From contig JAACJM010000028.1 in the NCBI GenBank assembly GCA_013368315.1, forward strand, positions 248,001 through 312,000: a stretch of DNA of 64,000 nucleotides, given 5' to 3'. The position numbers and the translations under genes are program-made. Each line of letters starts with the position of its first letter. Within the stretch, counting starts at the first letter, position 1. Source of the DNA: Tetrapyrgos nigripes (Eukaryota; Basidiomycota; Agaricomycetes; Agaricales; Campanellaceae). Shown here in pieces: positions 36,033-48,997 of the stretch. The notes under the pieces are model-generated. The model saw nothing but the letters and a program-made list of their open reading frames with translations. It was not told the origin of the DNA and made no database searches.

Positions 36033-39000
36033 ATGTCGGACACCGCTCTCTGCACCTTTGACGACCTTCACCCTCGACAATCAGGTGGAGGAACCGCGTC
36101 ATCGATATGGGCCCCGCAACCTCAGCCGTCGGAAACGACCTGGCCAAAAACCTTGGATTCCTTCTCCAAGGTGGCTGAGCGTGACGGTCAACAGGTCCCT
36201 GTTCGACCTGAACTTCAGCACTACTCGAGTATGCCTGGTCCCGTCGTCACCCGAGAGGATGTCTTTGGGCCAACGCCACCTGCGAACGATGCGAGAGCAT
36301 CAAAGGAAGTTGGCGCGATTGGAGATGGGAGGAAGAGGGTCACTCCCGACTCTTTTGACAGTACTGTGGGTGTTTTTCACTGTTTTGACTGCATAAATGC
36401 GCCTTTTTCTAACCGATTTCACCTTCCAGCATGTCGAACAGCTTCTTCGCACTCTAGATCTCAACTCTCCAGATCCCTATCATCTCAAACAAAAGCCTTC
36501 GCTCAATCTCAGCTTTGAATCTTCCAACGGGTCTCCCGATTTCTCTCCACTTTCCATTTCGTCTGCTCTTCTTACCCCCACAGACTTGTCGCCTACTCGA
36601 TCTTCTTCCGATCTTAATGCCAAATCACAGCTGCAGTCTCCTTACGAGCTCATTTCCACGCGTGCTCCTGGCTACGCGACGCATCCATCTTTCCTCTTCG
36701 AGATCGACTCGCCGACGCGCTTGAGTCATTCTCCTCCATATGGGTCGTCTCAACAAGCCAACACCGCAGCTCCTACTCTCGCTTTTTCCACTGGTAGTTT
36801 CGAACAGCCGGCTACCAACCCGGGCTATGGCGGGTTCAAGACTTTCACTGAACAGCCCTCTCCTACATCCAATGCTCCGATGCTTCCTCCTCCCGTTTCG
36901 TATCCCGTCTATCATTCTCCTACTGGATCTGTCTACTCTTACCCTCTATTCAACACTTCTCCTGCTCGTCGTTCAGATCCCACTTCTGTCATCGCCACGG
37001 CTTATGGCCGTGCATCTGCATCCAACGGAACAGCGCTTGGTGGCGCGGGAAGCAGTGACTGGCACATCCCGCCTCAGGCTCTGTCGCAGAGTCTTCTGCA
37101 GCAGCAACAGTTACAGCTTCAGCGACAATTGCAGATGAATGCTGCCTCCTCTGAATGGGTGAGGCCAGACGAGCTCACCAAGTCGATCTCGATGGGCCAA
37201 AACATTCTGCCGACGTCAAGCTCGATGTCCACTGGTGCTATTGACCTAGGGCTTGGACTAGGGCTCGGTCCTGGTCTCGAGGAGTCCATTCACGCTCCTC
37301 CTTCCCTCGGCCCTGCAATTGGCACCACTGCTACAATCACTGGGTACACAAACCCTCAACAGTTTGACCTGTATGCTCAGCAACAGCAGAATGGTCAACA
37401 CCGTCACCAGCTTTCTCAATCCCAAAACCAGCAACAGCAACAGCATCAGCGCAACTCGTCTACCTCGGCTCACACTCAAACACCAACTTCGTCGCCCGGA
37501 CAGTCTTCTCCGGGTGGTCATGAGGTGGGAGATCCTCGTCTTCTCGACGGATGCTAGAACACTGACTTCTCTTCTTTTTAATTAAGCCTATCAACTTCTT
37601 GTCATTGCTGCATCCTTCTTCTTCACCTCCTTATCACTCTTTCGTCTCTCGTATCATCAAGTCGTCCGATCAGCAGGCTAGCATTTTCCTTCAGCAAAAG
37701 CTGAAAGTCGCGGATACCAATGAACGTGCCAAGATCGTGGATGCGATTTGTGCTCGCGGTTTCGACATGATGGCTCATAGGTATTATTTTCTTCTCTCTC
37801 CGTTCGATGACCGCTCACATCATTCCCTTCTGACTAGATTCGGAAACTGGGCCGTTCAACGTTGCTTGGAGGCTGCGTCGTCTGCTGAGGAGCGGAAGAA
37901 GATCATCTCCTGTATGCGGTATGTGATGTATCCATGATAAACGAAAGTCAATTTCTTATCCTCACCTAGTGGTCGTGTAGTTGAGCTGGCTACCAATTGC
38001 TACGGTTGTCATGTTCTTCAGAAGGCACTCGACTGTGAAGAGGATATCAGGTTGTTGATTGTCTCTGAACTTCTTCTTGGCGACCCTGCGCAAACTCTCG
38101 TCAATAAACATGCTAGCCATGTTTGGAGCAAGGTATATGCTACTACTACATGACATCTAGACTGCTTCTGACCCTTGATGTCTCGTAGATTATGGAACTC
38201 TCTTGGACGCCTCCGGCTCCGCCGATCTTTTCCTTGTATGTCTTCTCCCTTCTCAACACAAACTTTTGCTAACGACTATCTTTTAGTGTCAACAAGTCTC
38301 TCAAGGGAAAATGGGCCGCTTTGGCTTGTCATGAGACTGGCTCTTTGGTTGTCCAGGTGCGTAGTCTTTCTAGACAATCACCGTTGTAGCTGACCTTCTC
38401 CCTTTAGCACGCATTTGAAAACCTCGAGGATAGTGCCAAGGATGGCATCATCGATGAGATCTTGAATCAGGGTCCGAGTGTCTTCAGCGAGGTGACCAAA
38501 AACCAGTGGGGTTCTTACTGCATCCAACACAGTACGTGACTCCGCGCCACTTCCTTCGCAGTTCTTGATGGTTATCTGTATCTCAGTCCTCGAGCATGGT
38601 TCCGAAAAGCACCGTCAAATGACCTTGGAGCATCTTATCACCGGCCTTCTGGAGTATGCCACGAACGAGCAGGGGTACAAGTCCATCACCAAGGCCCTCA
38701 AAGAAGGTGGAAAAGATATGCTGGACAAGGTCATTAAGCGGATGTGCGAGCCGGCGAAGGCGTGAGTTTGATTATTTGACGGGCTCCATTCGTTCCTTAT
38801 TAACGATGCTTCTTTTCGACCATTAGAAGTTCGCGCCGCGCTATGATCGTCGACCTTGCTCTCTCGGTCACCGGAAGTCAGTTGATTGCTAGCGTTCTGC
38901 CCACTGTATGCCTTCTGTTGCTTCTGTCGTAGCTTTCCGTTGACCTTTGCGAAGGCGGATAAGGACCAGCGTGCACTTCTGTACGAGTGCATTCGTGGTC

Positions 39001-39206
39001 ACATCGTTACTCTACGGGGTTGTAAGACGGGTTCGAAGGTGATCTGGCTATTGTGAGTGGTCTACTTGAGTCCTCTCAAGTCCCGAAATTGATCAAATTC
39101 TCCACGTTTCCTTTCGATAGTGATCGAATGGTGAGTTTCCCTCTTTTGCTAGAAGGTCATGACCACTGACAGGTAACTCCTGTAGCGCGCGTACTACGGT
39201 TATTGA
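36033..39206 (+). CDS. Pumilio/PUF-family RNA-binding protein
   Basis: Cytoplasmic RNA-binding regulator; PUF proteins bind UGUA-type elements in 3' UTRs to repress or destabilise mRNAs. The N-terminal half (exons 1-2) is disordered: Ser/Pro/Gln-rich with a GLGLGLGPGLEE run and QQQLQLQRQLQM / QQQQHQRN stretches. The Pumilio homology domain starts after an intron near 37520-37580 (PINFLSLLHPSSSPPYHSFV, DQQASIFLQQKLK). Puf-repeat cores visible in order are HRFGNWAVQRCLEA, NCYGCHVLQKALD, NKHASHVWSKIMEL, CHETGSLVVQHAFENL, NQWGSYCIQHILEH and NEQGYKSITKAL. A last part, VTGSQLIASVLP, precedes the end RMRAYYGY. About 11 exons with very short introns in the repeat region. Which PUF subtype it is cannot be settled by eye. 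Confidence 0.9.
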
Positions 39207-40704
39207 AGGAGCCCCAGACCGCCATTCAACTTTCTTGCTTTACTCTCATCATTCTCATCGTCGACTATCGCAATCATCACCGCATCATCATCATTCGGCA
39301 TTTTCATCTCAGCACGCATCCATACAGCATCAACCTCATTGCATATCTTGCCACTCAACGCATCATCTGGCCGCTGACTCGCCCCCGAAATAATAAGCGT
39401 AAATCTTAGGCTGTTGCTCGCTCTCGGTCGAATCTTAATACAGGAAAATTCAACTCATCAAGACAAGCCATCGCATACCATCATAACTCTGCAAATAATC
39501 CATATCATAAGGATCGCGCTCGCGCCAATTACTGCATGTCATCCCATCTTTTGGTCCACAGCAATTGGGCCACTACGTCTTTGGCCCTGCTTCTACCTGA
39601 CCTATCGCTACTGTCTCCATTTCATCCTCCCGCACGATCCCATTTATGTTTAATCATCGAAAAATCCTTTGTTCATCTTTTGTTGCTTTCTCATTTCTTC
39701 TGCACAAGTAAATCATGTTTTCCTTGTCATCGCCACTTTGAACTTTCTGTCCCATCTCAAGACGTATCATTTCATTTTCCATCATTTTTCTCTGCCTTTC
39801 ATATTTTTGCACGTCATTTCGTTTCGCCGTCCTTGTCTTGCGAAGATTACTCCGTCTCCTTCGCTGTCTATTGCAAAACGTATCTTTCCGTCGTTTTCGT
39901 TGTTCGCTCTGATGTCACATATCCATACATTTTCGCCGCTTGTTGTAGACCGTCATATCATGTAACTTGCATCGTCTCGTACCAATCTTCGTCCTGCTTT
40001 TTTGTAGTCCCTCAGCCCCTCGTCTCCACATCCTTCCTATCCTAGATCTCCGTCTCCTCCCTTCTTCCGCTCAACATCACCCTTTGCATACGTTCGCTCT
40101 TTTCCCTCAAAAGAAACTTTAACATTGTCATTAATCCCAAAAATATTGTTACAGTCGAATACTAGATTAACGTACTACATATTATATTGCCAGCGTACAT
40201 AGTTTTTTGTACCTCCTTTGTAAATTGAAGTCATTGTTGTGCTGAATGGCCTTGGTCTTCTTGATTACTACGTGGTCTACAGATGGTTAAATACAATCCC
40301 ATGGCGGAGTGGCTGTAACGGCTCGATTCGGGGAATGTAGGGTGCTTACTTAAGCGATCAACATCTCGAGTGCGCTGGTTCAAGGCTGTCCCCACCAGAA
40401 AACTTGGTGCTCACAACTCCCCGTTTCGTAAGAAATGGTACGGGTTTGGGATAATCGAAACTTGTCAGGTCAGGAAAGCAATTTCGCACCCTGCAGTATC
40501 CACCGAGTTAGTCTTAGGTGATCAGGATAGTCTTCAGACGCGCTGTGATGCGTGGTTCCTACAAACCTTTTTTTTATCTGAAATTTGATCACCAGGTCTG
40601 GCTGTCAGCTTGCCGATTTTTTCGCATTAGAAGTCGTCGTATCATTTGCATCAAACAAGTATGCGTACAAAGATTTCATTTACTACAGCCATTTCTTCGA
40701 GTCA
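39207..40704. other. Convergent intergenic region with long pyrimidine-rich 3' UTR
   Basis: Strongly T/C-rich sequence from about 39210 to 40120, probably the 3' UTR of the Pumilio gene. This produces long but meaningless open frames (for example 39536-40045). The stretch 40290-40400 vaguely resembles a tRNA but does not fold as one. Nothing else is recognised. Confidence 0.4.
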
Positions 40705-42826
40705 TTAAGTCATGAAAACATGTCTTGGATCGCTATCTGCAATCTCCTCCCCAGTCTCTGCTTCCTTCTCGTACTGTGACATCTCAGCCAGCTTCTTCCG
40801 ATTGACTTCATTTTTACGGGCAAGCCGGGTGCGGGTCAGGAAGGTCATGATAAAGCAGAGTGCTAAGCAGCCCGCAGCGATGGAATGGCCCTTTTTGAAG
40901 CTATCTTCCGAGTCAAAGTATATTTGAGGGGAGGCTCTGAAAACAGACGTTGTCAATGTCCACAGTTGTAAAAGGGAGAGTTTGGTACTCACATTGACAC
41001 GCAGTTGGAAATAGACACAATAAACGCTGTACCGACACCTCTCTTCGACGTTGGGGCAAAGTTATTTGCAGCCCACGACCTTGAGCAGGCCAATTTGTCA
41101 GCGTGATGCCTATAACCGCCAAAGCGCCTATAACACTCACATAACCAGTGGAAATAGAGAATAGTTTCCACCGACAACGAGGAATAGAGCAAAATACGAT
41201 CCACCGACGCTCTTGTCTGCGCAAGTAGCGAGGATGATATAACCGATTAAGGAGAGTCCACTTCCAAGCATAATGTGGTACCCTCGGTCTTTGGTTCGAT
41301 CAGAATGCCAAGCTTGGAAGAAGACCATGAACCAGCCCACGGCGTAGGGTGCAACTGAACAATAAGGTAAGGTGATTAGACGTCGGTCAACTTGATCAAA
41401 TTACCGAAAAACTCACCAGTCATTCCCTGAGCATTGATAGAAGAAAACCCGAGGTCTTTGATCAAAGTGGGCAAAAAGTAGGAGATAGTAGCCACGCCGA
41501 CATTGACTAAAGAATGCTTGGTTAGAAAAGAGAACTACATTGAGCTCAAAAAGACTTACAACTGGCGTAGATAATCATGAACATCCATGAATTGAGATCC
41601 GAGACCACTGCTTTGAACCCTTGCAAACCCGTCATCCCGCCGTGTGATGTAGGGTTGTGATCCCTGTTCAACCGCGCCTGTGCGATAGCTCTTTCTCTTG
41701 GAGACAGGAAACTCGCAGAGAAAGGGAACGACGGCAGCCAGAGGAGTATAGCAAGACCCATGAGAATGGTAGGAATCGCTTCAATGAGGAAGAGGAATTG
41801 CCAGCCAACGAGGTGTTCAGTATGGGCTCTGACGAGGCCGAATGCGAGGAGACCCTGTATAAATCATATTTAGTGGACATTCCCGACGAACAACAAAGTT
41901 GGAGACATACACCAATGGCACCGGGGAAGGTTCCAGTCATACACAAACTAATCCTCATAGCGAGTTCGTGCCGTTTGTACCAGAAAGACATATAATAAAT
42001 CATCCCGGCGTAGTAACCTGCTTCTCCAATGCCGAGAAGAACTCGTAGAACAAGAAGGCCACCATAGCCGTGGGCATAGACAAAAGAAAGGGAGGCGATT
42101 CCCCACCAAGTTAGCGAGAGGAAGAAACTGGGCGCGCAAATCAGATTCTACACTTTAGAAAACATACTTATGTTAGATGTTACTCACAACCGGTTGGCCC
42201 CTATATGTCGTTGCAAAACATTAGCTGGCATTTCCAAAAGACCTGTGGATAGGGAGGTCAGGGCAAAGAAAGTCGCTGGAAAGAGATGAATTACAATATC
42301 CGACGTAGAAGATACTGAGCGCAAGAGTCCACTTGTCGTTGGAAGTGACTCCAAAATTCTCATTGAATGCATCAACGACATGGGCATTACCGATGTTAGT
42401 ACGATCTGTATGCATACGAGAAATGAATGAGGCATCCTATGCATCACAGCGCATAACCTACCAAATTGATTGAAGACGTAGCTCGTGATGATCAGCGGGA
42501 GTACGACGTTATCAATCTTCCTCTTGACTTTGTGCTAGAAGTCGAACAAGCTGTCAGTTGACACACCATGAAAGAAAAGGACTATAGCGACTTACCTCCT
42601 CCTCAGGGGTATACACAACATTCTCGGCATCCTTGGTCACCGCGTCCGCATGTGCAGCATCCAGAGGGGAAAAGAAATGTCTCCTCTTCAGCTTCGGTCC
42701 AAGTTGGCTTTGATAATGGGTTCCATCCTTGTTGAAGTGCTCGGAAGATCCCACCACCTTCTCCACATCCTTCTCCTCCTGTCCTTCCTTGCGAATTTCG
42801 GTTACGTCGTTCGGATTGGCAGACAT
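40705..42826 (-). CDS. MFS transporter of the Dal5/allantoate-permease (anion:cation symporter) type
   Basis: Plasma-membrane major facilitator protein. The start is MSANPNDVTEIRKEGQEEKD with a charged cytosolic N-terminus. Exons then give KRKIDNVVLPLIITSYVFNQ FDRTNIGNAHV; the D-R-T-N-I-G-N-A motif at the end of helix 1 is characteristic of the fungal ACS family (Dal5, Tna1, Vht1). Next are FYVGYCLFEMPANVLQRHIG, VLLGIGEAGYYAGMIYYMSF (helices 4-5) and LVGWQFLFLIEAIPTILMGL (helix 6), followed by the large cytosolic loop (LSPRERAIAQARLNRDHN). Later parts include WFMVFFQAWHSDRTKDRGYH. The end is a charged tail. About nine introns. Substrates in this family are small organic anions (allantoate, nicotinate, biotin, pantothenate); which one applies here is not readable. 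Confidence 0.88.
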
Positions 42827-44396
42827 GGTGCCAGTAGGAGACAGGCAGAGAAGGAGTTAAGCTAGAAGGGTGAAGAGATGTGCTTCCAGTTTATATATAA
42901 GTGTGCGGGTCAGGTGCACCACGGTGAACCTTGCCTGGATCCCCTTAGTATAGGCGATTTTTCAACGTTCAACATCCGATGCCTCGGTGCTTCAATACCC
43001 CACATCATTTCCGGACCGTGGCCCATGGGTGGGGTAACCTGAGTCCTTCTGTTAAGAAAAGTTGCACAAACGTCCAACAAACGTCACTCATAACTTGAAT
43101 TTGCAGGACAATTTTGACCTACTTTTGTTCGTCTTGTGATCATACTCGGTTCTATGATCATAAAACGAAGTTCCAAGCGATGTCTCCCGTGAAATTCCTG
43201 GTTTTTGCTGGTAGAAAGCGAGAAAATGGTGGATTTTAGCCTGGAATCCAGGACTCAGGACGCTTGAATTCCAGGCTAGGTGAATTTCAGCAGGCCAAAG
43301 TTTTTTCCGCGCGGACCGTTCCTCCAAATAATTTCGCTTGTACAATGAACGCGCCAATTACGTTATTGCGGAATGATCTGAAGAAGACGGTGGCCGATTG
43401 TTGGTAATGGGCACTCACTAGTACTCACTGTCAGAAACGTCTGGAGCCTTAAGTACGCATTTTTTCCCTTTATCCTTGTGACGACCATCTGACAATTACC
43501 TTCCTGTCAAATTTCCGCACTGTCAAAGCCCAATTCAATTCCGGAGATGGATCCGGAAGAGCCAGTGAAATATAACCGGCGAAGGGCCGAACCCCTTCAG
43601 CTTGAAAATGCATCGGGTACAGAACAATCAATCAATCAGAAAGCGCGATTTGTCGGATGTCCGACAAACAGCCCAAAATGGCAAAATGCTTTCCCGTATA
43701 AGCCTTTTCATTATGTAAGTCATCTCACACCTAATTGATCTGAAGAGAGGAACTTAGTTACTATGACTCGGATTCATTGGCATACAGGTGCAAGAGGGTA
43801 CTTATTCTTGAAAATCTGTGTACTTCAAAATATACGCACAGAACCTTGCACTCATCGTCCGGCCTACGGCCGACTCCTCGCGTGATGATTCTAATTGAAC
43901 AAGCTGAGAGATCTTCGAAGTCAGCTTTTGAGAACCACCTGGAGTCCTGGACCCGAGTCTGTAAGATTTTTGGGTTGAACAGATCAGTACACGAAGGAAC
44001 TGTCTAAAAGCAACGGAGTTGGACGGGCCAACGGAATCCGGATTGCTTGCGCCAAAACGCTTTGGCGGAAAGCAATCGACCTCCATTAAGACCTCATAAG
44101 ACCCACTACCCAAGGTAGCGGGAAATTACAACGCAAAGATCAGATTCGCGTACTCGACGGTATCTACGGCATGTCTTCGTTGTTGAAAGGTAGATCAAAC
44201 TTAGAGCGAATGAGTGTGTGCAATACGTATACATGATATGGAGGCAAAGTGGCGAGAAGAATAATAAAAAAGTCCCTAAATGCAATCAGAAATAATAATA
44301 AAAGACATGATACAACGAAAGACGAATATGTATCGGAAATCCGGAAAGTTAGTCGACCCACATGAATCTAGGCAGCCGTGGCGACCGAAACCCTCA
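42827..44396. other. Intergenic stretch with a short stem-loop
   Basis: About 1.6 kb between the MFS start (transcribed leftward) and the end of the Ser/Pro-rich gene. It contains a perfect 11-bp inverted repeat (TAGCCTGGAAT at 43237-43247 and its complement at 43268-43278, 20-nt loop). Short frames at 43088-44113 have no motif. Confidence 0.4.
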
Positions 44397-47300
44397 TCAT
44401 CGCCGACCTCGGTATTGACGGGAATGGTGAGACCCTTCCTCTTGATCCAGGAGTAACCGGACTGGCGTTCCTTCCCTTTCTTCTTTCCCCAAGGGTGGCG
44501 GCGGAACCAAAGGAAGGCCCAATTCTGATGAAGAAGGGCTCATGATTCCAGATAGTGAAGCTGATCGAATGGACACACGAGTACCACTTGTTACAGACTT
44601 CGACCTGAGTCTGGGTCCGCCAGGTGTAGTTGGCCTCGTGGGTGACCTTGATCGCCTTGGTTGGATGACAAGCGTTTGGGCATCATCATTCCTGTTGGAG
44701 ACCAAAGACTGTTTCGGTTTCGCCAGGTCAGAAGGGAATGGAGGTAGCGAAGGAACTGGTGGAGTCTGTTCGCTTGTGTGCGGAACAGGAATCCTACTCG
44801 AGGACAGAGACCTGGATCGCGAGTGCTTAGAGACGGAGAGGGGTGGCACCGCAGTGGCAGGTGCAACGGATTTGGGTTTGAGGTCAGTGGTGATTATGGG
44901 CGTCACCGTTGAGAGTCGTTTCCTGGCTGTTTCCGCGGAACCCGCAACAGGTTTCAAAGACACTGTCGTATTGGCTGCTTCAGCTTTAGACCAATCTGGA
45001 ATCACAGGGAATAGTTCCTGTTCCTTCTTGACTGGCTCCTTGACGTCAGGAAGAGGTGTAGCGGCAAGTTTGGAAAGGGATATGCTAGGGGCTTTCTTGT
45101 GCGCTGAAAGCTGAAGAGGTGGAAGAATCTTCGGTTCTGACTCCAGCTTCAACGAAGATGTCACCGAAGTCGAAGGCACAGACTGGGCAAATATTGCCTT
45201 GTCCAATTTCTTCTCAAAATCTTCATCCAAATCTCTTGATATCCTGGGATTCAGCTCAGAGACTGAAACCTTAGGAAGAGGTAGTGAGAGCTCCTTCTGC
45301 TTCGCTTTTCCTTTCTCCATCAAACGCTGAGGAGCTTCTTTATCCTCCCGTCCTCCATAATTCTCCTTCTCTTTGCCCTCGATTCCCTTTTGCGTTTGTT
45401 TGTCCTTCCCATTACTCTTCCCTGTACCGGGCTTATAAAAAATATCTGGAAGTGGGGCTGCTCGAGGGCGTTGGCTTGGAGGAATGGGAACCGAAGGCGT
45501 TTCGTCTTTAGTAGAAGGCAATGGAGAGATGGAAGGGACTGGTGGGACAACAGGAACTGGTTTCTCGTCGAAAGCAGGTCTAACCTTCACAGTCGCACCC
45601 TTTGACGCCATCCGTTTCAAAAGTGCCGATGTGTCAGGTAAAGGTACGTCGGCACTGTCAAAACTACTAGAACGAAGGCCAGGAGTGGACGACACCCTCT
45701 TGATCGACTTTGCCGGAGGCGGGAAGGCAAGAGATGAGTTCGTGAAAGATGCTTGCTTTTTCACGGTGGGCTTTGTCTCTGTGAGCGAGGAAGGGGCCAC
45801 ATTTGGGATAGGTGGTTCCAGAGGTCGGTTCAAGTTTGAGAAGGAAGTTTTCCTGGTGGCACGTTTAGCAAGGGTCGCTGCTTTGGGGAATGGAACATTC
45901 ATCTGTGGGATGGAAGTCGAGGTGACAGAATTTTTCCTTCTAGAAGGGGTTCTCGACAATGATCCTTCCAAAGACGATGCCGCCGCGTCAGACGCAGCCA
46001 AAGACATGGGACTCGGTGGTCTAGACTCAGGCTTGGGCTTCGTCGCCGGCGAGGAGATGGCATCAGCAGGAAGAGGTGGGATCGGGATCGTCGGCGCAGC
46101 TACTGCAGAAGGTGTCCTGCTATGTGTTTTCCCAGCTGTTATGGAGTAAACATCCATGAGCCTTAAGCAGGCTAATTACAAAACGAATGATAACGTACCG
46201 TGTATGGCCTTTCCAACTTCAGGAGCAACTACAGGTAATTTTGAAGGTGGCGATCTTCTCACTACCTCTGCATCCGGTTTTGTCGTTACGGCAGTAGCAT
46301 TCAGTAATTTGGACGATGAAGACTGTTTTCGATGTCTTATCATACCAGGGACTGGAACTGCTCCTGATGTCGTCAAAGATCCCTCAAGGCTGGCAATAGG
46401 TACCGTCAACGAAACATCACTCTGGCTTGGACTCCCAGAAGTTGCCGATCCCGAACCTGACTCTTTCCTAGTCCTACTAAACATGCCACCAAGATTAGGT
46501 CGAAGTGATGAGAAAGATGGTTTCCTGGAAAGCAGGTTCGCTGCTGGCGTGGGTGCAGGGGAGTTAGATGGACTACTACCAGTCGATACTGAACCCGACC
46601 GGTTGTTGCGACGCATGGCCAGAGTAGCAGGATCCGGGAATGGAATACTCCACATAGGGATTTGGAGGGATGTCTGCCTTTTGGCCTTGTTGGGAGGCAT
46701 AATCCGAGGAGTGGGCGGCTCCGCATTACTGCTGCGTCGGGTGTCAATGACAGAAACGGATGGGCTCCTCATCCGCTTGGAGCCGGGAACAGATAAAGAG
46801 GAAGACGAGGGTGTAGAAGTCGACAAAGTAGAGGAACTGGAAGGTGCGACCGAAATTAGCGAAGCTGGTTCCAATTCAGGGGGTCGGGACTTTGTTGAAG
46901 AAACGACAGCCGCTGCGTCCTTGGATACACCATCTGCAGGTGCAGGTACTGGCAATTTACTTGGTGCAGCAGCGGTAGAAATCGACTCTTTCCGAGAGTG
47001 TGACGGAGCAGGAGGAGTTTCTTTCTGGAGAGACTGCTGGGATTGTATCGCAGATGCAGCAGTAGAAGGTAATGGAGGAATTGATGGCACGGGAGGTTGT
47101 TTCGAGTTCTCTGAATCAAAAGGCTTGCCAGCCTTAGAAGAAGGCGTTAATGGCCTCTCCGCCAGTGATTTCTTTGATTCGGAACGGCTGGCAGACCGTA
47201 GAAGCTTCTTCATCTTCATTTCAGAAGGTTCTGACTCGGGAGTGTTGGTGGTTGTAGATGAGGAAAGTGTAGATGAGGAAGTAGAGGAGGGCAGAGTAAA

Positions 47301-48997
47301 ATTAGCTCCCGTTAATGAGGTGCGCTGGCTCGGCTGCGGAACAACAGTGTCAGACACCTTCTCAAATGTCAAGCTTTGAGTAGAGGCCGGTTGCAATGGT
47401 GGCGGGGATTGAAGGGAGGAAGCCGACGACGCCGATGATGAGATGCTAAAGCGGTCGAAGAAAGAGCAGGCGTTACAGGTAACGGCAGTGGGGAATGTTT
47501 AGGGATAGGTGGAAGCACTGGGGCTGCAAGAGCATTCGGGATCGCAGGTACTGGAGGTGGTGGTGACGAAGCACGAGGGAGCTTCGGCAACGGCCTCACC
47601 GCCTTCAAGTTCCTGCTTTTAGGTTTCTGGTGTTGCTTTGGATCAGGGATTGAGATCGTCAGCGGTGCTCGAGGAACCGGGATCTTTGTTACCTCCGGCG
47701 CCGTTTTGAGTCTGGGCGGCACTGGATCCGGGATGACGAAATTGTCGGGCAATTCAACAATCTTGGGGGAGGAAAACGACGTGTCACTACCAGGAACTCG
47801 TAGAAAATCTGAGCATCAACAAAACCAAATGTGGCAGTAATTGCAGATTTGGGTAACGATGATCTGCGAACCAACTGCGGTGAAGGCGGGGTAAACGTTG
47901 TGATGAGTGGTCCCGAGGTCTTCGGTACTTTAGGAAGCTTCTTCCTCTTGGGAGAAGTAGGGCTGGTACCGTACAGCTCCAAGATACTCCAGGTGGCAGA
48001 CGCACTGACAATGGTGGTCACGCTCGCTGGGGTTCCCAGAATGGGTGAATGTATGGTTAACACCGTCTTCGTGGTGGTCGTGGTAGTAGTGGTGGTAGTG
48101 GAGATAGTCAACGGTCCGATGGATGGGGGTGTGCGCGTACGTTTGTGCTTGGGCCGACTCACACGAGTTAAGGGAGTCATAGCTTCTTCATCGTCATCCT
48201 TCACCTCCATCGACTTCTCAAATCTATCCAACACCATCTTGCCTTTCCAAAAATCGCTGGTAGCGGTCCAAGGAGTGAGAGCACCGTCGCTGTCCAGCTC
48301 GAATTCCAAGTTCTTTGGGGTTTGGACCGCGCTTAAGATGTTTTGTTGCTGCCAGAACAGCGACATCCTTCCAGTAATCGAATCTAGCTGGAGCTTTGAA
48401 TTTTCAGCTAATATCGGTGACAGGGAGATCGTCTGATTACTATTCGGTACATCGTCTCTGACGCTCTCCCACTTTGACTTCACTGGCAAACGCTTGGGTT
48501 CCATGTCATCAGATATCGACGTCGCCGAAGAGACGGTGGATGAGGCTGTTGATGAAGAGGAGCTTGTATCCGAGCCAGAAGAGCTGGATGGTCTCTTCTG
48601 TAAATGGAACTTGTTTTCGAAGGGTTTGATGGTAAGGGAGTTCTGGCTGCGATCATGACGGCCTTTAACAGCAGATTTCCTCCTCATCAAGAATGCAGAG
48701 AACGACTGCTCGGTGTCAGCTTGAAAGAAGGATGCGTTTCAGATACATTATTCCAGAAGCTAGGATAGGTGACTCACCGAATGTCCCAGAATAAATATCA
48801 TCATTATCATAGAAAAATGGCGGGGTTAGTAATAAATCCTCTATTCCATCTCCAGATCCCCAGGAGTCTGGATCGTTGAATATCTTGTCTGCTCTGGCAC
48901 TTGCGGGGGTTCGTGAGGTCGTAGCTAGTTGTCTACCACCTGCTTTTCGCCAAGAAGGTAAAGGTTCCAACAAGGCGTCCGGCTTTCCGTTAGCCAT
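44397..48997 (-). CDS. Large Ser/Pro/Thr-rich protein of unknown function, with unexplained frame changes
   Basis: I do not recognise a domain. The likely start is MANGKPDALLEPLPSWRKAG at 48997 and the end is SRQYRGRR at 44397, for about 1,480 residues. It is mostly disordered: serine runs near the start (SSSSGSDTSSSSSTASSTVS), a threonine run (ISTTTTTTTTTTK), many proline-lysine segments (PRAPLTISIPDPKQ) and repeated PxxP motifs such as IPPLPS and PIPPSQRP that could bind SH3 domains. A more ordered piece is LFWQQQNILSAVQTPKNLEF. One intron is clear near 48720-48772 and another at about 46120-46183 (H|AGKTHSRTPS). Between 47400 and 47830 the coding frame changes twice without a convincing GT-AG intron. 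It may be a scaffold or cytoskeleton-linked protein; this is only a guess from composition. Confidence 0.55.

Noticed and set aside
39536..40045. 169-codon plus-strand frame, Phe/Ser/Cys-rich
   Set aside because: Composition is just the translation of a T/C-rich 3' UTR; no motif, and another frame in the same stretch looks equally 'open'.
40295..40400. tRNA-like sequence (A-box-like GTGGCTGTAACGG, B-box-like GGTTCAAGGC, ending CCCCACCA)
   Set aside because: The acceptor ends do not pair, the T stem does not form and the box spacing is too large for a normal tRNA. A decayed tRNA or SINE head is possible but not supportable without a search.
46156..46183. ATG at 46157 as start of a separate gene
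   Set aside because: A 63-nt intron (donor GTACGT, acceptor AACAG) joins the upstream exon in frame and removes this ATG.
44542..47379. Long plus-strand frames (up to 407 codons) opposite the Ser/Pro-rich gene
   Set aside because: Gly/Val/Glu-rich mirror images of Ser/Pro codons on the other strand; exons, introns and signals support only the minus strand.
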